Source: Lysobacterales bacterium
GTDB lineage: Bacteria > Pseudomonadota > Gammaproteobacteria > Xanthomonadales > Rhodanobacteraceae
Length of the DNA: 64,000 nucleotides
Direction: 5' to 3'
Assembly (NCBI GenBank): GCA_017305135.1
Contig: JAFKNA010000015.1
Coordinates: 106,274-170,273, forward strand
The notes beneath the pieces were generated by a model. That model was not told the origin of the DNA. It searched no databases and was given only the letters and a program-made list of their open reading frames with translations. A program made the translations under genes and the position numbers. Every line of letters starts with the position of its first letter. The stretch's first letter is position 1. This document shows positions 8,329 to 17,619 of the stretch, in pieces.

Positions 8329-10254
8329 TCAGGACGCGCTGCGGCGGTTCCAGGCGAAGCCGACCAGCAGCGCGACCAGTGCGGCGACCTGGGCCAGGAT
8401 GGTCTGCCAGGTGGGGTAGATGCCGAGCGCGACCATGCGCGGCGCCGTCGCCAGCGGCGTGATGTCGACCATGCCGGCTTCCTGCAGGGCGGAGATGCCC
8501 TTGCCGGCGAGCACCACCGCGATCACGGCCATCAGCCACGAGCTGTAGCTGAAGAATTTGCCGAGCGGCAGGCGCTGGCTGAAGCGCAGCATGGCCCAGG
8601 CGATGATCGCCAGCAGCGCCGCCGCGCTGGCGGCACCGCCGAGGAGGGCGCCGCCATTGCCCTGCGACCACAGCGCGGCGAAGAACAGGATGGTCTCGAA
8701 CACCTCGCGGTAGACCACGATGAAGGCGAGGCCGAGCAGCAGCCAGGCGGTGCGGCCCGAAAGCGCCCTGGACATCTTCTCGCGGATGTAGCGCTGCCAC
8801 TGGTCGGCATGCGCCTTGCCGTGCATCCAGATGCCGACCGAGACCAACACCACCGCGGCCAGGATGGAGCCGAAGCCCTCGGTCAGCTCGCGGCTGGCGC
8901 CGCTGATCCGGATCAGCCATGTGGCGGCGATCCAGGTGAAGACGCCGGCGACCAGCGCGCTGATCCAGCCGGCGTGCACGTAGCGCACCACCTCGACGCG
9001 TTCCGCCTTGCGCAGGAAGGCGAGCATCGCAATGATGATCAGCAGCGCTTCCAGGCCTTCGCGCAGCAGGATGGTGGCCGCGCCGAGGAAAGTCGACCAC
9101 TGGCTGGCCGGGCCGGAGGCGAGGATGGCCTGCGCCGAGACGAGCAGCTCGTCAACCCGCTCCACGCGCGCCTGCACCGCCGCGGCGTCCTCGCCGCGCT
9201 GGATCGCGGCGCGCAGCTCGCCCATTGCCATCTCGACCTGCCCGAGCAGGGCGCCATCCCGTCCCGCCAGCGCCGGTTCCACGGTCTCGAAACCATCCAG
9301 GTAGGACGAAAGCGCGAGGCTCGATGCCTTGCGCGCATCACCGGCCCGATAGGCGGCAAGGCTTTCCGCGAGGCGGGTGCGCGCAAGCGCCAGCGAGCCG
9401 CTGGCGCCCTGCGGCACCACCGCCTCGGGGTGGCGGCGCAGGTACGCCGTGAGCGCGTCCGCGGTGGCCGCACCAAGGCGGCTCTCCAGGGCCGCCGGCG
9501 TGGTGTCGGCGAGGGACTTCAGGTCCGGTACCGCTGCCTTCAGGGCCGCATCCTCCTGCCACAGGGCTTGGCCCTGCGTGGCTTCACTGGCCGGAAACGC
9601 GAACTGGCCGACGTGGAAGGCGAGTGCCCAGCGGTCGTCGCTGGAGAGGTGCGCGAAACCCGGCATGGGCGTGCCGTCGATGCCCTGGGTGGTGGCCTGG
9701 TACAGCGCGAACAGGCTGCGCTGGCGGGCGCGGGCGTGGTCGGTGAAATCGATCGGCGGCACCTCCAGCGCGGCGGCGGCCGGACCCTTGCCGTCGCCCG
9801 CCACGCCGTGGCAGGAGGCGCATTGCTGGCCGTAGAGCACTTCGCCGCGGGCCAGATCCGGTGCGCGTGCCGGGGCCACGGCGACCGGGTAGATCGCGAG
9901 CAGCTCGCCGCCGAGCCGGCGCGCCAATGCCGCGACATCGTCCGCAGCGGCCTTGTCCGCGATCGCCTTCTGGAGACCCGCGACGCCCGTGACCAGCGCC
10001 TCGCGTCCGGGTTTCTCCGGCAAGGCGGCGAGGGTGTTCGCCACGGTGCCGGCGAACTCCACCTGCTCCTGGTACTCCACCTCGTTGATGACCTTGCCAT
10101 CCTCGACCGCCCCTTCGTAATCGACGGCGATGTAGTCGAGCAGGCGCCAGGCCGTCGCCACGTCGGCATCCGCGGCGCGGGCATCGCGACCCCCCAGGAT
10201 CAGCGTGGCGGCGAGGAGAAGGATGGAAGCAAGGCGCAACAGGGGACCCGTCAT
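8329..10254 (-). CDS. FTR1-family iron permease with N-terminal cytochrome c domain
   Basis: 641 residues. A signal peptide (about 1-27, ending DARA) exports a periplasmic region with a single c-type heme site CASCH near residue 150 and a downstream Met in TPMPGF as likely axial ligand. The second half has about seven membrane spans of the FTR1/EfeU fold carrying both iron-binding RExxE motifs (REGLE near 400, REVFE near 516). FTR1 permeases import Fe(III) after Fe(II) oxidation; the fused heme domain would supply or accept the electron. Encoded alone and divergently from an MscS channel; an inverted repeat lies in the shared upstream region. Specific metal and electron partner are inference. 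Confidence 0.85.
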   Translation of the reverse strand: MTGPLLRLASILLLAATLILGGRDARAADADVATAWRLLDYIAVDYEGAVEDGKVINEVEYQEQVEFAGTVANTLAALPEKPGREALVTGVAGLQKAIADKAAADDVAALARRLGGELLAIYPVAVAPARAPDLARGEVLYGQQCASCHGVAGDGKGPAAAALEVPPIDFTDHARARQRSLFALYQATTQGIDGTPMPGFAHLSSDDRWALAFHVGQFAFPASEATQGQALWQEDAALKAAVPDLKSLADTTPAALESRLGAATADALTAYLRRHPEAVVPQGASGSLALARTRLAESLAAYRAGDARKASSLALSSYLDGFETVEPALAGRDGALLGQVEMAMGELRAAIQRGEDAAAVQARVERVDELLVSAQAILASGPASQWSTFLGAATILLREGLEALLIIIAMLAFLRKAERVEVVRYVHAGWISALVAGVFTWIAATWLIRISGASRELTEGFGSILAAVVLVSVGIWMHGKAHADQWQRYIREKMSRALSGRTAWLLLGLAFIVVYREVFETILFFAALWSQGNGGALLGGAASAAALLAIIAWAMLRFSQRLPLGKFFSYSSWLMAVIAVVLAGKGISALQEAGMVDITPLATAPRMVALGIYPTWQTILAQVAALVALLVGFAWNRRSAS

Positions 10255-10440
10255 GCAGACCTCGGAGTGTTGGAGTGGCGACGGGCTGGCTGGTACGGGT
10301 GAGCGCGCCAGAAGGACGCGTCGAGCCCGGCCGGGCTGGCAGTCGTGGCGATCCAGCGCCCCATGCGGGGCGCGGCCAGACCGGGATCACGGCCGGGCGC
10401 CGCTGCGCGGATCGTCGTGCAACGCCGGATTGTAGCGCGT

Positions 10441-10461
10441 GAATGCGGGCGATTCGCATTC
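10441..10461. promoter_or_regulatory. Inverted repeat in the FTR1/MscS divergent promoter region
   Basis: GAATGCG (10441-10447), 7 bases, CGCATTC (10455-10461). Perfect symmetry in a region of 278 bases between divergent genes. Could be a regulator site, for example for an iron-responsive repressor, but it does not match the Fur consensus well. Confidence 0.4.
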
Positions 10462-10532
10462 CGGTTTGTGAGAGTCGGATTGCGCCCGGTCGCATCGTTT
10501 AAGATGCGCGGCCGGTTTTCCTGGCGGCGCCC

Positions 10533-11108
10533 ATGAAGGATCTACTCCCGGAATTCGCCCTGCGCTGGGCCGCCCCGCTGGCGCTCACCGCGCAGATCCT
10601 GCTGATCGTGATGCTGGCGTTCCTCGTGCGCGGGCTGGCGCGCAGATTGTTCAGCCGCGTCGGGGCGCGCCACGGCGTGCCCGAGCAGATGATCCAGGTC
10701 GCCGGCAGCGTGGTCGGTTTCGTCATCGCGGGGGCGGCCGTGCTGCTGATCCTGGATCGGCTCGGCGTCTCCGCCTCGGTGTTGTGGACCGCCTTCACCG
10801 GCTTCGCCGCGGTGGGCGCGGTGGCGTTCTTCGCCGCCTGGAGCGTGCTCTCCAACATCTTCTGCTCGCTGCTCATCTTCACCACGCGGCCGTTCCGCCT
10901 CGGCGACGAGGTCGAGCTGCTGGAGAACGGCGAGAAGCCCGGCCTGCGCGGGCGCGTCGGCGGCGTGAACCTGATCTACACCACCTTGCAGGAGCCGGGT
11001 GGATCGGTCCTGCAGATTCCGAACACGCTGTTCTTCCAGCGCAGCACGCGCTGCTGGCGCGGGCCGGCGCCGCGCGGGCTGCCGCCGACGCCCGGCAGCG
11101 AAGCCTAG
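10533..11108 (+). CDS. Small MscS-type mechanosensitive channel
   Basis: 191 residues. Two or three N-terminal membrane helices are followed by the glycine/alanine-rich pore helix (TGFAAVGAVAFFAAWSVLSN) and the start of the beta domain (TRPFRLGDEVELLENGE), diagnostic of MscS. Small-conductance channels of this kind release solutes on hypo-osmotic shock. The protein is shorter than E. coli MscS (286) because the C-terminal alpha/beta domain is largely missing; after IPNTLFFQRSTR the tail is low-complexity. Its stop overlaps the hflD end by 4 bases on the opposite strand. Confidence 0.85.
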   Translation: MKDLLPEFALRWAAPLALTAQILLIVMLAFLVRGLARRLFSRVGARHGVPEQMIQVAGSVVGFVIAGAAVLLILDRLGVSASVLWTAFTGFAAVGAVAFFAAWSVLSNIFCSLLIFTTRPFRLGDEVELLENGEKPGLRGRVGGVNLIYTTLQEPGGSVLQIPNTLFFQRSTRCWRGPAPRGLPPTPGSEA

Positions 11109-11728
11109 CCGCGATCGAGCGTGGCGCGCGACAGCATGCCCCGCGCCACCATCGCGTATTCGCGCCGGCGCATCAGCAGGCGCAACTGGCTGCCGCCGAC
11201 CTGGCGCCACAGCACCGCCGCGCGCACCGCCGCCAGCAGCAGGGCGCGGATGCGCTCCACCAGTTGCGGATTGCCGAGATGCTGCGGATCCCCGTGCACC
11301 ATGATGCGCGGCCGCAGCGGCGACAGCACGGTGACGTAGAGTTCGGCCAGGCGCGCCTGCACGGTGGCATGCGCGGCGCCGAAATGCTCCACCTGGCGCT
11401 GGATGCCATCGATGCCGCTGCGCAGTTCGGCGAGCGCGCGTCGATCCGAGCTGAGGCGCCGCTCCAGGCGCAGCACCGACATGCCGAGGCGGGTCAGGGC
11501 GAGGTCGCCGGTGCCGTTCTCGAAATGCGACTGCAGGATTTCCAGCCCGCTGCGCACGCCGGTGAGGCCGCCGTAGACATCCGCGGCGCTGTCCGCATCG
11601 ATGCGGAACACGCTGCTGAGGCTCGACTCGGCGGCGCCCTCGTCGGCGCGGCCGCGGGTGGCGAGCTGGTGCACCAGGTGGCAGGCCTGCAGCACGCCGG
11701 CGAGGGCGATCACGCGCGCTTCACGCAT
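11105..11728 (-). CDS. hflD: HflD, high-frequency lysogenization protein homologue
   Basis: 207 residues, mostly helical, with the family pattern [19 protein letters not shown] near the N-terminus and [19 protein letters not shown] in the middle. HflD is a peripheral membrane protein that in E. coli affects lambda CII stability; its general cellular role is unclear. It overlaps the end of mnmA by 8 bases, the conserved mnmA-hflD (ycfB-ycfC) pair, so co-transcription is expected. Start is the ATG at 11726-11728. Confidence 0.88.
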   Translation of the reverse strand: MREARVIALAGVLQACHLVHQLATRGRADEGAAESSLSSVFRIDADSAADVYGGLTGVRSGLEILQSHFENGTGDLALTRLGMSVLRLERRLSSDRRALAELRSGIDGIQRQVEHFGAAHATVQARLAELYVTVLSPLRPRIMVHGDPQHLGNPQLVERIRALLLAAVRAAVLWRQVGGSQLRLLMRRREYAMVARGMLSRATLDRG

Positions 11729-12851
11729 GGGCGGATCCTTCGGTCATCGGGGTTTCCATCCAGCCGCCGAGCGGCGCATCGCTGCATTCGATCACGCCGC
11801 CGCCAAGGCAGGCCTTGCCATCGTAGAACACCACCGACTGCCCGGGTGCGACGGCACGCTGCGGCGCATCGAAATGGACGGTGCAGGTCTCCTCGCCGAT
11901 CTCGACGCTGCAGGGCTGGCCGGGCTGGCGGTAGCGGGTCATGGCGTGGCAGCGGAAGCGCCGCGCCGGGGGGCTGCCGTCGATCCAGGTGAGGCCACTG
12001 GCGGCGAGCCGCCGCGACTGCAGCCAGTGATTGGCATTGCCCTGGGCCACGATCAGCGCATTCCTCGCGATGTCCTTGCCGACCACGTACCAGGGCGCAT
12101 CGGCGGCCCCGTGGCGGCCGCCGATGCCAAGCCCGCCGCGCTGGCCGAGGGTGAAGTAGAACACGCCCGCATGCTCGCCGACGATTTCGCCACCGGGCGT
12201 CTCCATCGGCCCCGGGCGGGCCGGCAGGTAGCGGCCGAGGAACGCGCGGAAGTCGCGCTCGCCGATGAAGCAGATGCCGGTCGAATCCTTCTTGGCGTGG
12301 GTCGGCAGGCCGGCCTCGCGCGCCAGTGCGCGTACCTGCTCCTTGCGCAGATCGCCGAGCGGGAACAGCGTCGCGGCCAGCGCCTCCTGGCCGATGGCGT
12401 GCAGGAAGTAGCTCTGGTCCTTGGCCTCGTCGACGGCGCGCAGCAGGCGCCAGCGGCCGCCGGCGCGCTCGACCCGCGCATAGTGGCCGGTGGCGATGCG
12501 CTCCGCGCCGAGCGCGCGCGCTTCGTCGAGGAAGGTCCTGAACTTGATTTCGCGGTTGCACAGCACGTCCGGGTTGGGCGTGCGGCCGCGGGCGTACTCG
12601 GCCAGGAAGTGCGCGAACACCTGGCTGCGGTACTCGGCCGAGAAGTTGCGCGCATGCAGGCGCAGGCCAAGGTGGGCGGCCACCGCCACGGCATCCTTGC
12701 GGTCGGCATCGGCGCGGCAGGGGCCTTCGCCATCGTCCTCCCAGTTCTGCATGAACAGGCCGGCGACGGACGCGCCCTCGCGCTGCAGCAGCAGCGCCGC
12801 GACGGAGGAATCGACGCCGCCGGACAGGCCGACGATGACCGTGTGGCTCAT
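11721..12851 (-). CDS. mnmA: tRNA 2-thiouridylase MnmA
   Basis: 376 residues. The PP-loop GLSGGVDSS at positions 8-16 adenylates uridine-34; the catalytic pair Cys98 (NPDVLCN) and Cys194 (STGICFIG) transfers sulfur in making s2U34 in tRNA-Lys, -Glu and -Gln. Length and motifs are canonical. It is the first gene of a two-gene unit with hflD and lies 52 bases downstream of the Nudix gene, which runs the same way, so all three may share a transcript. Confidence 0.97.
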   Translation of the reverse strand: MSHTVIVGLSGGVDSSVAALLLQREGASVAGLFMQNWEDDGEGPCRADADRKDAVAVAAHLGLRLHARNFSAEYRSQVFAHFLAEYARGRTPNPDVLCNREIKFRTFLDEARALGAERIATGHYARVERAGGRWRLLRAVDEAKDQSYFLHAIGQEALAATLFPLGDLRKEQVRALAREAGLPTHAKKDSTGICFIGERDFRAFLGRYLPARPGPMETPGGEIVGEHAGVFYFTLGQRGGLGIGGRHGAADAPWYVVGKDIARNALIVAQGNANHWLQSRRLAASGLTWIDGSPPARRFRCHAMTRYRQPGQPCSVEIGEETCTVHFDAPQRAVAPGQSVVFYDGKACLGGGVIECSDAPLGGWMETPMTEGSAHA

Positions 12852-12903
12852 GCCGGAAGGTTCTGGATCGGGGACTTGTCAGGTATGGCCGCGACGCGCG
12901 CAG

Positions 12904-13392
12904 TCAAGGTGCGGGCTCGATCCGCGCCACCGCATCGAGCGGCAGGCGGCGCCCGGCCAGCCAGTCGTCGATGCCGGCGAGCACCATCGGGCTGCGCAGG
13001 CGGGACGGGTCGGCGGCGAGATCGTCGCGGGTCAGCCAGACGGCGCGCACGATGCCCGAATCGAGAGGGCGCGCAGGGTCGTGCCGCAGCGCCTCGGCAC
13101 CGAAGGTGAAGCGCAGGAACTCGCGGCCGCTCCGCGCGCGCCACTGGTAGACGCGCACGAGACAGGTCGGGCGCACCTCCCAGCCGGTTTCCTCGAGGGT
13201 CTCGCGGACGGCCGCCTGCTGCAGCGATTCGCCGGGTTCCAGGTGCCCGGCGGGCTGGTTGAATACGCGCGCACCGCGCACATCTTCCTCGACCAGCAGG
13301 AATGCCTCGCCGCGCTGGACGATGGTGGCCACGGTGACGCGCGGACGCCAGATGCCGGAGCCCTCCGGCGGGGCGACAGGGGTTTCGCTCAT
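12904..13392 (-). CDS. nudJ: NudJ-like Nudix hydrolase
   Basis: 162 residues. The Nudix box GHLEPGESLQQAAVRETLEE (then TGWEV) fits GX5EX7REUXEEXGU exactly and places the metal-binding glutamates. NudJ hydrolyses thiamine-pyrophosphate precursors and nucleoside tri/diphosphates and commonly lies beside mnmA in gammaproteobacteria, which supports the name. Substrate in this organism is not shown by the sequence. It is transcribed divergently from clpS. Confidence 0.85.
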   Translation of the reverse strand: MSETPVAPPEGSGIWRPRVTVATIVQRGEAFLLVEEDVRGARVFNQPAGHLEPGESLQQAAVRETLEETGWEVRPTCLVRVYQWRARSGREFLRFTFGAEALRHDPARPLDSGIVRAVWLTRDDLAADPSRLRSPMVLAGIDDWLAGRRLPLDAVARIEPAP

Positions 13393-13473
13393 CGTTGCAG
13401 TCTAGCAGCCACGGAGCCCGCGCCAGAGCTCCGCGGCAGCGCCTCCGGAGCGCTTGCGGCAAGGTGCCGCGGG

Positions 13474-13479
13474 TATACT
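13474..13479 (+). promoter_or_regulatory. Probable -10 element of the clpS promoter
   Basis: TATACT sits 28 bases before the clpS ATG in an otherwise GC-rich 115-base gap between divergent nudJ and clpS. A convincing -35 at standard spacing is not visible (TTGCGG is 14 bases upstream). Confidence 0.4.
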
Positions 13480-13507
13480 CGAAGCACAGAAAGGTTCCAG
13501 GTTTTCC

Positions 13508-13834
13508 ATGTCCCACCAGCCCGACCAGCACCCCCAGCACGGCCCCGGCCTCGTCGTCGAGGAGAGCCGCCCGGAGGTCGAGCGGCCGCCGCTCTACCAG
13601 GTGATCCTGCTCAACGACGACTTCACTCCGATGGACTTCGTGGTGGCGGTCCTGGAGACGTTCTTCAGCATGGATCGGGAGCACGCCACGCGCATCATGC
13701 TCCACGTGCATACCCGCGGCCGTGGCGTTTGCGGAGTGTTCACGCGCGAGGTGGCAGAAACCAAGGTGACCCAGGTCAACGAGTTCTCGCGCATCCACCA
13801 GCACCCCCTCCTGTGCACCATGGAGAAAGCCTAG
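13508..13834 (+). CDS. clpS: ClpS adaptor
   Basis: 108 residues. After a flexible N-terminal extension of about 28 residues, the core begins [17 protein letters not shown] with the NDD...MD substrate-pocket residues, then the [21 protein letters not shown] segment that contacts ClpA. ClpS delivers N-degron substrates (N-terminal Leu, Phe, Tyr, Trp) to ClpAP. clpA follows after 111 bases. Note that aat, which makes such N-degrons, lies just downstream, so the N-end pathway is clustered here. The ATG at 13508 is chosen because homology begins just after it. Confidence 0.96.
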   Translation: MSHQPDQHPQHGPGLVVEESRPEVERPPLYQVILLNDDFTPMDFVVAVLETFFSMDREHATRIMLHVHTRGRGVCGVFTREVAETKVTQVNEFSRIHQHPLLCTMEKA

Positions 13835-13945
13835 CCCGACGCCACCGGGTCGGAGCAGCGATGAGGCCCTATCACGGGGGCACGATTGAAGGGCGGCACC
13901 CGCACCCTCACATAGCCAGCAGTGTAATTCGGAGACCATTCCGAC

Positions 13946-16225
13946 ATGTTCAGCAAGGATCTCGAGATCACCATCGGCCAGTGCTACAAGGAGGCGCGCG
14001 AACAGCGCCACGAGTTCATGACCGTGGAACACCTGCTGCTGGCGCTGCTTGAAAACGCGGCGGCCACGGCGGTGCTGCGTGCCTGCGGTGCGGATACCGC
14101 CCGCCTGGCGCGCGACCTCCGCGCGATCATCACCGAAACCGTGCCGGTGCTGCCCCCCAACGACGAGCGCGACACGCAGCCCACGCTCGGCTTCCAGCGC
14201 GTCCTGCAGCGCGCCGTCTACCACGTGCAGTCCTCCGGTCGCAAGGAAGTCACCGGCGCCAACGTGCTGGTCGCCATCTTCGGCGAGAAGGATTCGCACG
14301 CCGTCTACTTCCTCGGCCAGCAGGACGTGTCGCGGCTCGACGTCGTCAACTACATCTCGCACGGCATCGCCAAGATCGGCCACGAGTCGGCCGGCGCGCA
14401 GCCGGCTGCGGCCGAGTCGGGCCGCGAGGCGGAGGCGGGCGAGGACGCGCGCGCCAATCCCCTCAGCGAGTTCGCCAACAACCTCAACGATCTGGCCCGC
14501 CAGGGCAAGATCGACCCGTTGATCGGGCGCCAGGAGGAAATCGAGCGCACCATCCAGGTGCTGTGCCGCCGGCGCAAGAACAACCCGCTCTACGTCGGCG
14601 ATGCTGGCGTCGGCAAGACCGCCCTCGCCGAGGGGCTGGCGCGGCGCATCGTCGAGGGCGATGTTCCCGAGGTGCTGGCCAATGCGACGATCTGGGCGCT
14701 CGACCTCGGCGCGCTGGTTGCCGGTACCAAGTACCGCGGCGACTTCGAGAAGCGCCTCAAGGCGGTGATCGCCGAGATCCGCAAGGAACCCGGCGCAATC
14801 CTCTTCATCGACGAGATCCACACCATCATCGGCGCGGGATCGGCCTCCGGCGGCACCATGGATGCGTCCAACCTGATCAAGCCGGTGCTGGCATCGGGCG
14901 AACTGCGCTGCATCGGCTCGACCACCTTCCAGGAATATCGTGGCGTGTTCGAGAAGGATCGCGCGCTGGCGCGGCGCTTCCAGAAGATCGACGTCGTCGA
15001 GCCGTCGGTGTCGGAAAGCGTGGAGATCCTGAAGGGCCTCAAGGGCCGCTTCGAGGACCACCACAAGGTCGAGTACACCGGCGACGCGCTGCAGGCGGCG
15101 GTGGATCTTTCCGTCAAGCATATCCCCGACCGGCTGCTGCCGGACAAGGCCATCGACGTCATCGACGAGGCCGGCGCGCGCCAGCGCCTGCTCGACGAGA
15201 AGGATCGCAGCCACCGCATCGACGTGCCGGAAATCGAGTTCATCGTCGCGCGCATGGCGCGCATCCCGCCCAAGCAGGTATCGGCTTCGGACCGCGACGT
15301 CCTGCGCAGCCTGGATCGCAACCTGAAGATGGTGGTGTTCGGCCAGGACCAGGCGATCGATGAACTCGCGGCGGCGATCAAGATGGCGCGCTCGGGCCTC
15401 GGCAATCCGGAGAAGCCGATCGGCTCGTTCCTGTTGACCGGCCCCACCGGCGTCGGCAAGACCGAGGTCACGCGCCAGCTCGCCATGCAGCTCGGCATCG
15501 AACTGGTGCGCTTCGACATGTCCGAGTACATGGAGGCACATTCGGTATCGCGCCTGATCGGCGCGCCGCCCGGGTATGTGGGCTTCGATCAGGGCGGGCT
15601 GCTCACCGAGCAGATCGTCAAGCACCCGCACTGCGTGCTGCTGCTCGACGAGATCGAGAAGGCGCACCCGGACGTCTACAACGTGCTGCTGCAGATCATG
15701 GACCATGGCGCGCTGACCGACACCAACGGCCGCGAGGCGAACTTCAAGAACGTGATCCTGGTGATGACCACCAATGTCGGCGCACAGATGGCGGCGCGCC
15801 GCACCATCGGCTTCGTCGAGCAGGACCACAAGACCGACGCCATGGAAGCGCTCAAGCGCGCCTTCTCGCCGGAGTTCCGGAACCGCCTGGATGCGGTGGT
15901 GCAGTTCAACGCGCTCGACTTCGAGCACATCCTGCGCGTGGTGGACAAGTTCCTGATCGAGCTGGAAATGCAGCTCCAGGATAAGCACGTCTCGCTCAAC
16001 GTCGACGCCGAGGCGCGCAGCTGGCTGGCCCGCCACGGCTTCGACCCGCAGATGGGGGCGCGGCCGATGGCGCGCGTCATCCAGGACAACGTCAAGCGCT
16101 TGCTCGCCGACGAACTCCTGTTCGGCAAGCTCTCGGAAGGCGGCAAGGTGGCGCTGTCGGTCAGGGATGACCGGCTCGCGGTCGACTGCGAGGCCGCCGA
16201 GCCGGTGCCGGCGGTGGTGGAGTAG
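13946..16225 (+). CDS. clpA: ClpA, AAA+ unfoldase of ClpAP
   Basis: 759 residues. Clp N-domain repeats (1-140), an acidic linker, then two AAA+ modules: Walker A GDAGVGKTAL near residue 218 and GPTGVGKTEV near 498, Walker B LFIDEIH and LLLDEIEKAH. It unfolds substrates and feeds them to ClpP; ClpS-bound N-degron substrates and ssrA-tagged proteins are typical. The usual IGL/IGF ClpP-binding loop is represented by RRTIGFVEQ around residue 620. The 111-base gap after clpS may hold its own promoter. Confidence 0.97.
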   Translation: MFSKDLEITIGQCYKEAREQRHEFMTVEHLLLALLENAAATAVLRACGADTARLARDLRAIITETVPVLPPNDERDTQPTLGFQRVLQRAVYHVQSSGRKEVTGANVLVAIFGEKDSHAVYFLGQQDVSRLDVVNYISHGIAKIGHESAGAQPAAAESGREAEAGEDARANPLSEFANNLNDLARQGKIDPLIGRQEEIERTIQVLCRRRKNNPLYVGDAGVGKTALAEGLARRIVEGDVPEVLANATIWALDLGALVAGTKYRGDFEKRLKAVIAEIRKEPGAILFIDEIHTIIGAGSASGGTMDASNLIKPVLASGELRCIGSTTFQEYRGVFEKDRALARRFQKIDVVEPSVSESVEILKGLKGRFEDHHKVEYTGDALQAAVDLSVKHIPDRLLPDKAIDVIDEAGARQRLLDEKDRSHRIDVPEIEFIVARMARIPPKQVSASDRDVLRSLDRNLKMVVFGQDQAIDELAAAIKMARSGLGNPEKPIGSFLLTGPTGVGKTEVTRQLAMQLGIELVRFDMSEYMEAHSVSRLIGAPPGYVGFDQGGLLTEQIVKHPHCVLLLDEIEKAHPDVYNVLLQIMDHGALTDTNGREANFKNVILVMTTNVGAQMAARRTIGFVEQDHKTDAMEALKRAFSPEFRNRLDAVVQFNALDFEHILRVVDKFLIELEMQLQDKHVSLNVDAEARSWLARHGFDPQMGARPMARVIQDNVKRLLADELLFGKLSEGGKVALSVRDDRLAVDCEAAEPVPAVVE

Positions 16226-16307
16226 GAGTGTCCACAGGCAGGCGCCCCGCGCCCGCCTGTGGCAGCGACGCCTGTCGCGACCAGGTGCGTGTCGTCCAAA
16301 AGGCTGT

Positions 16308-16388
16308 TATAGGAGCGCACCCTGTGCGACCGTGCCTCGGATGCGGTGTGGCAACGCGAGGTCGCCCACAGGGTGGGCCCCTACAGGA
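16308..16388. repeat. REP/BIME-type inverted repeat pair
   Basis: TAGGAGCGCACCCTGTGCG (from 16310) and, inverted, GTCGCCCACAGGGTGGGCCC (16361-16380) followed by CTACAGG. The two halves are head-to-head REP-like units of the kind common between Xanthomonad genes. They can fold into one long hairpin between clpA and infA. Confidence 0.6.
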
Positions 16389-16403
16389 GAAGGCGCGAAG
16401 CCG

Positions 16404-16580
16404 TCAGAGGCGCTGGACCCCGTGTCGTCGTACATCCCTGTACTGCACGGGGTGAGTTCGCCGTGCAGGAACTGGATCCCGGATCAACGTACATCCCTGT
16501 ACTGTCCGGGATGACGCCTTTGGAGGCGCTGGACCCCGTGTCGTCGTACATCCCTGTACTGCACGGGGTGAGTTCATCCT
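16404..16580. repeat. Three tandem nested hairpins with covarying stems
   Basis: Units at 16417-16453, 16476-16512 and 16533-16569 share the inner hairpin GTACA-TCCC-TGTAC but have outer stems that differ and still pair: ACCCCGTG/CACGGGGT in the first and third, ATCCCGGA/TCCGGGAT in the second. Units 1 and 3 are near-identical over about 50 bases including flanks (GAGGCGCTGG... and ...GTGAGTTC). The compensated stem changes argue that structure is maintained. No protein-coding potential is evident. They lie between convergent clpA and infA. Confidence 0.8.
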
Positions 16581-16584
16581 GAAC

Positions 16585-16803
16585 TCACTTCATGCGGTAG
16601 GTGATGCGGCCCTTGGTGAGGTCGTAGGGGGTCATCTCGACCTTCACCCGGTCACCCGTCAGGATGCGGATGTAGTGCTTGCGCATGCGCCCGGAGATGT
16701 GGGCGGTGATCACGTGTCCGTTTTCCAGCTTCACGCGGAACATCGTGTTCGGAAGGGTTTCGAGGATCGAACCTTCCATTTCGATGACGTCGTCTTTGGA
16801 CAT
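16585..16803 (-). CDS. infA: Translation initiation factor IF-1
   Basis: 72 residues, [20 protein letters not shown]..., a single S1/OB-fold domain with the family-typical [20 protein letters not shown] stretch. IF-1 binds the ribosomal A site during initiation. The ATG at 16801-16803 gives the conserved length. Gene order clpA-infA-aat is conserved in many gammaproteobacteria, here with infA opposite to clpA. Confidence 0.97.
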   Translation of the reverse strand: MSKDDVIEMEGSILETLPNTMFRVKLENGHVITAHISGRMRKHYIRILTGDRVKVEMTPYDLTKGRITYRMK

Positions 16804-16890
16804 TGTTCCCTTGGGTGGCGGGGCTGGCAGGGCCCGTAAAAACGCGCGATTCTGACACGATCGCGGGCTGGCGGAAAGCAAGTGCCATTC

Positions 16891-17619
16891 TCAGGGGGCC
16901 AGGTCGCGGGCCGCCAGTGCGGGGAAACGTCCGCCCCAGGTGCCGGCCGGACTCTCCCGGTCCGCCAGTCTGGCGACCTCGGCGCAGAACAGCGCGCGCG
17001 GCACGCCGCGTGCACCAAGGCGGGCCAGGTGCGGCGACTCGAGCTGCGCATCCAGGAGCGGAAAACCCCAATCGCATAGTACCTTGGCCAGTCCGAGCAG
17101 CGCGACCCTGGAGCCGTTCGGCTCGCCGCTGAACATCGACTCGCCAAAGAACATGTGGCCGATTGCGACGCCGTAGATGCCGCCGACCAGTCGCTCGCCG
17201 GCGAACACCTCCACCGAATGCGCGTGGCCGAGCCGATGCAGCCGACCATAGGCCTCCTGCATGTCGGCGGTGATCCAGGTGCCGGCTTCGCCGCGCCGGG
17301 GTTCGGCGCAGGCGCGGACGACCTCGGCGAAGGCGCTGTCGGCGCGCAGCCGCCAGTCGCAGCCGCGCAGCCAGCGGGCGAACCGCCGTGGCACGTGCAC
17401 GCTGGCGGTGTCCAGCACCGCGCGCTGCGACGGCGACCACCAGAGGATCGGCTGCCCGTCCGAGTACCACGGGAAGATGCCGCGCCGATAGGCGGCGAGC
17501 AGGCGTTCGGGCGAGAGGTCGCCGCCTGCCGCCAGCAGGCCGTCCGGAACCTCTTGCGCGGTGTCCACCGGCGGAAAGGCGTGCGGGGGCGCGCCGTCGA
17601 GGAAGGGCAGGCGGATCAT
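16891..17619 (-). CDS. aat: Leucyl/phenylalanyl-tRNA-protein transferase
   Basis: 242 residues starting MIRLPFLDGAPPHAFPPVD. The family segments GLLAAGGDLSPERLLAAYRR, GIFPWYSDGQPILWWSP and ESMFSGEPNGSRVAL (GNAT-like core) are present. Aat adds Leu or Phe to proteins with N-terminal Arg/Lys, creating degrons read by ClpS, encoded 4 kb away. Its ATG overlaps the stop of the upstream COG3146 gene (ATGA), implying translational coupling. Confidence 0.96.
   Translation of the reverse strand: MIRLPFLDGAPPHAFPPVDTAQEVPDGLLAAGGDLSPERLLAAYRRGIFPWYSDGQPILWWSPSQRAVLDTASVHVPRRFARWLRGCDWRLRADSAFAEVVRACAEPRRGEAGTWITADMQEAYGRLHRLGHAHSVEVFAGERLVGGIYGVAIGHMFFGESMFSGEPNGSRVALLGLAKVLCDWGFPLLDAQLESPHLARLGARGVPRALFCAEVARLADRESPAGTWGGRFPALAARDLAP

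Noticed and set aside
10441-10461. Fur box upstream of the FTR1 gene
   Set aside because: The inverted repeat is real but does not fit the Fur consensus well; reported only as an inverted repeat.
16226-16584. tRNA or small RNA gene between clpA and infA
   Set aside because: The hairpins do not fold into a cloverleaf and are explained as repeated elements.
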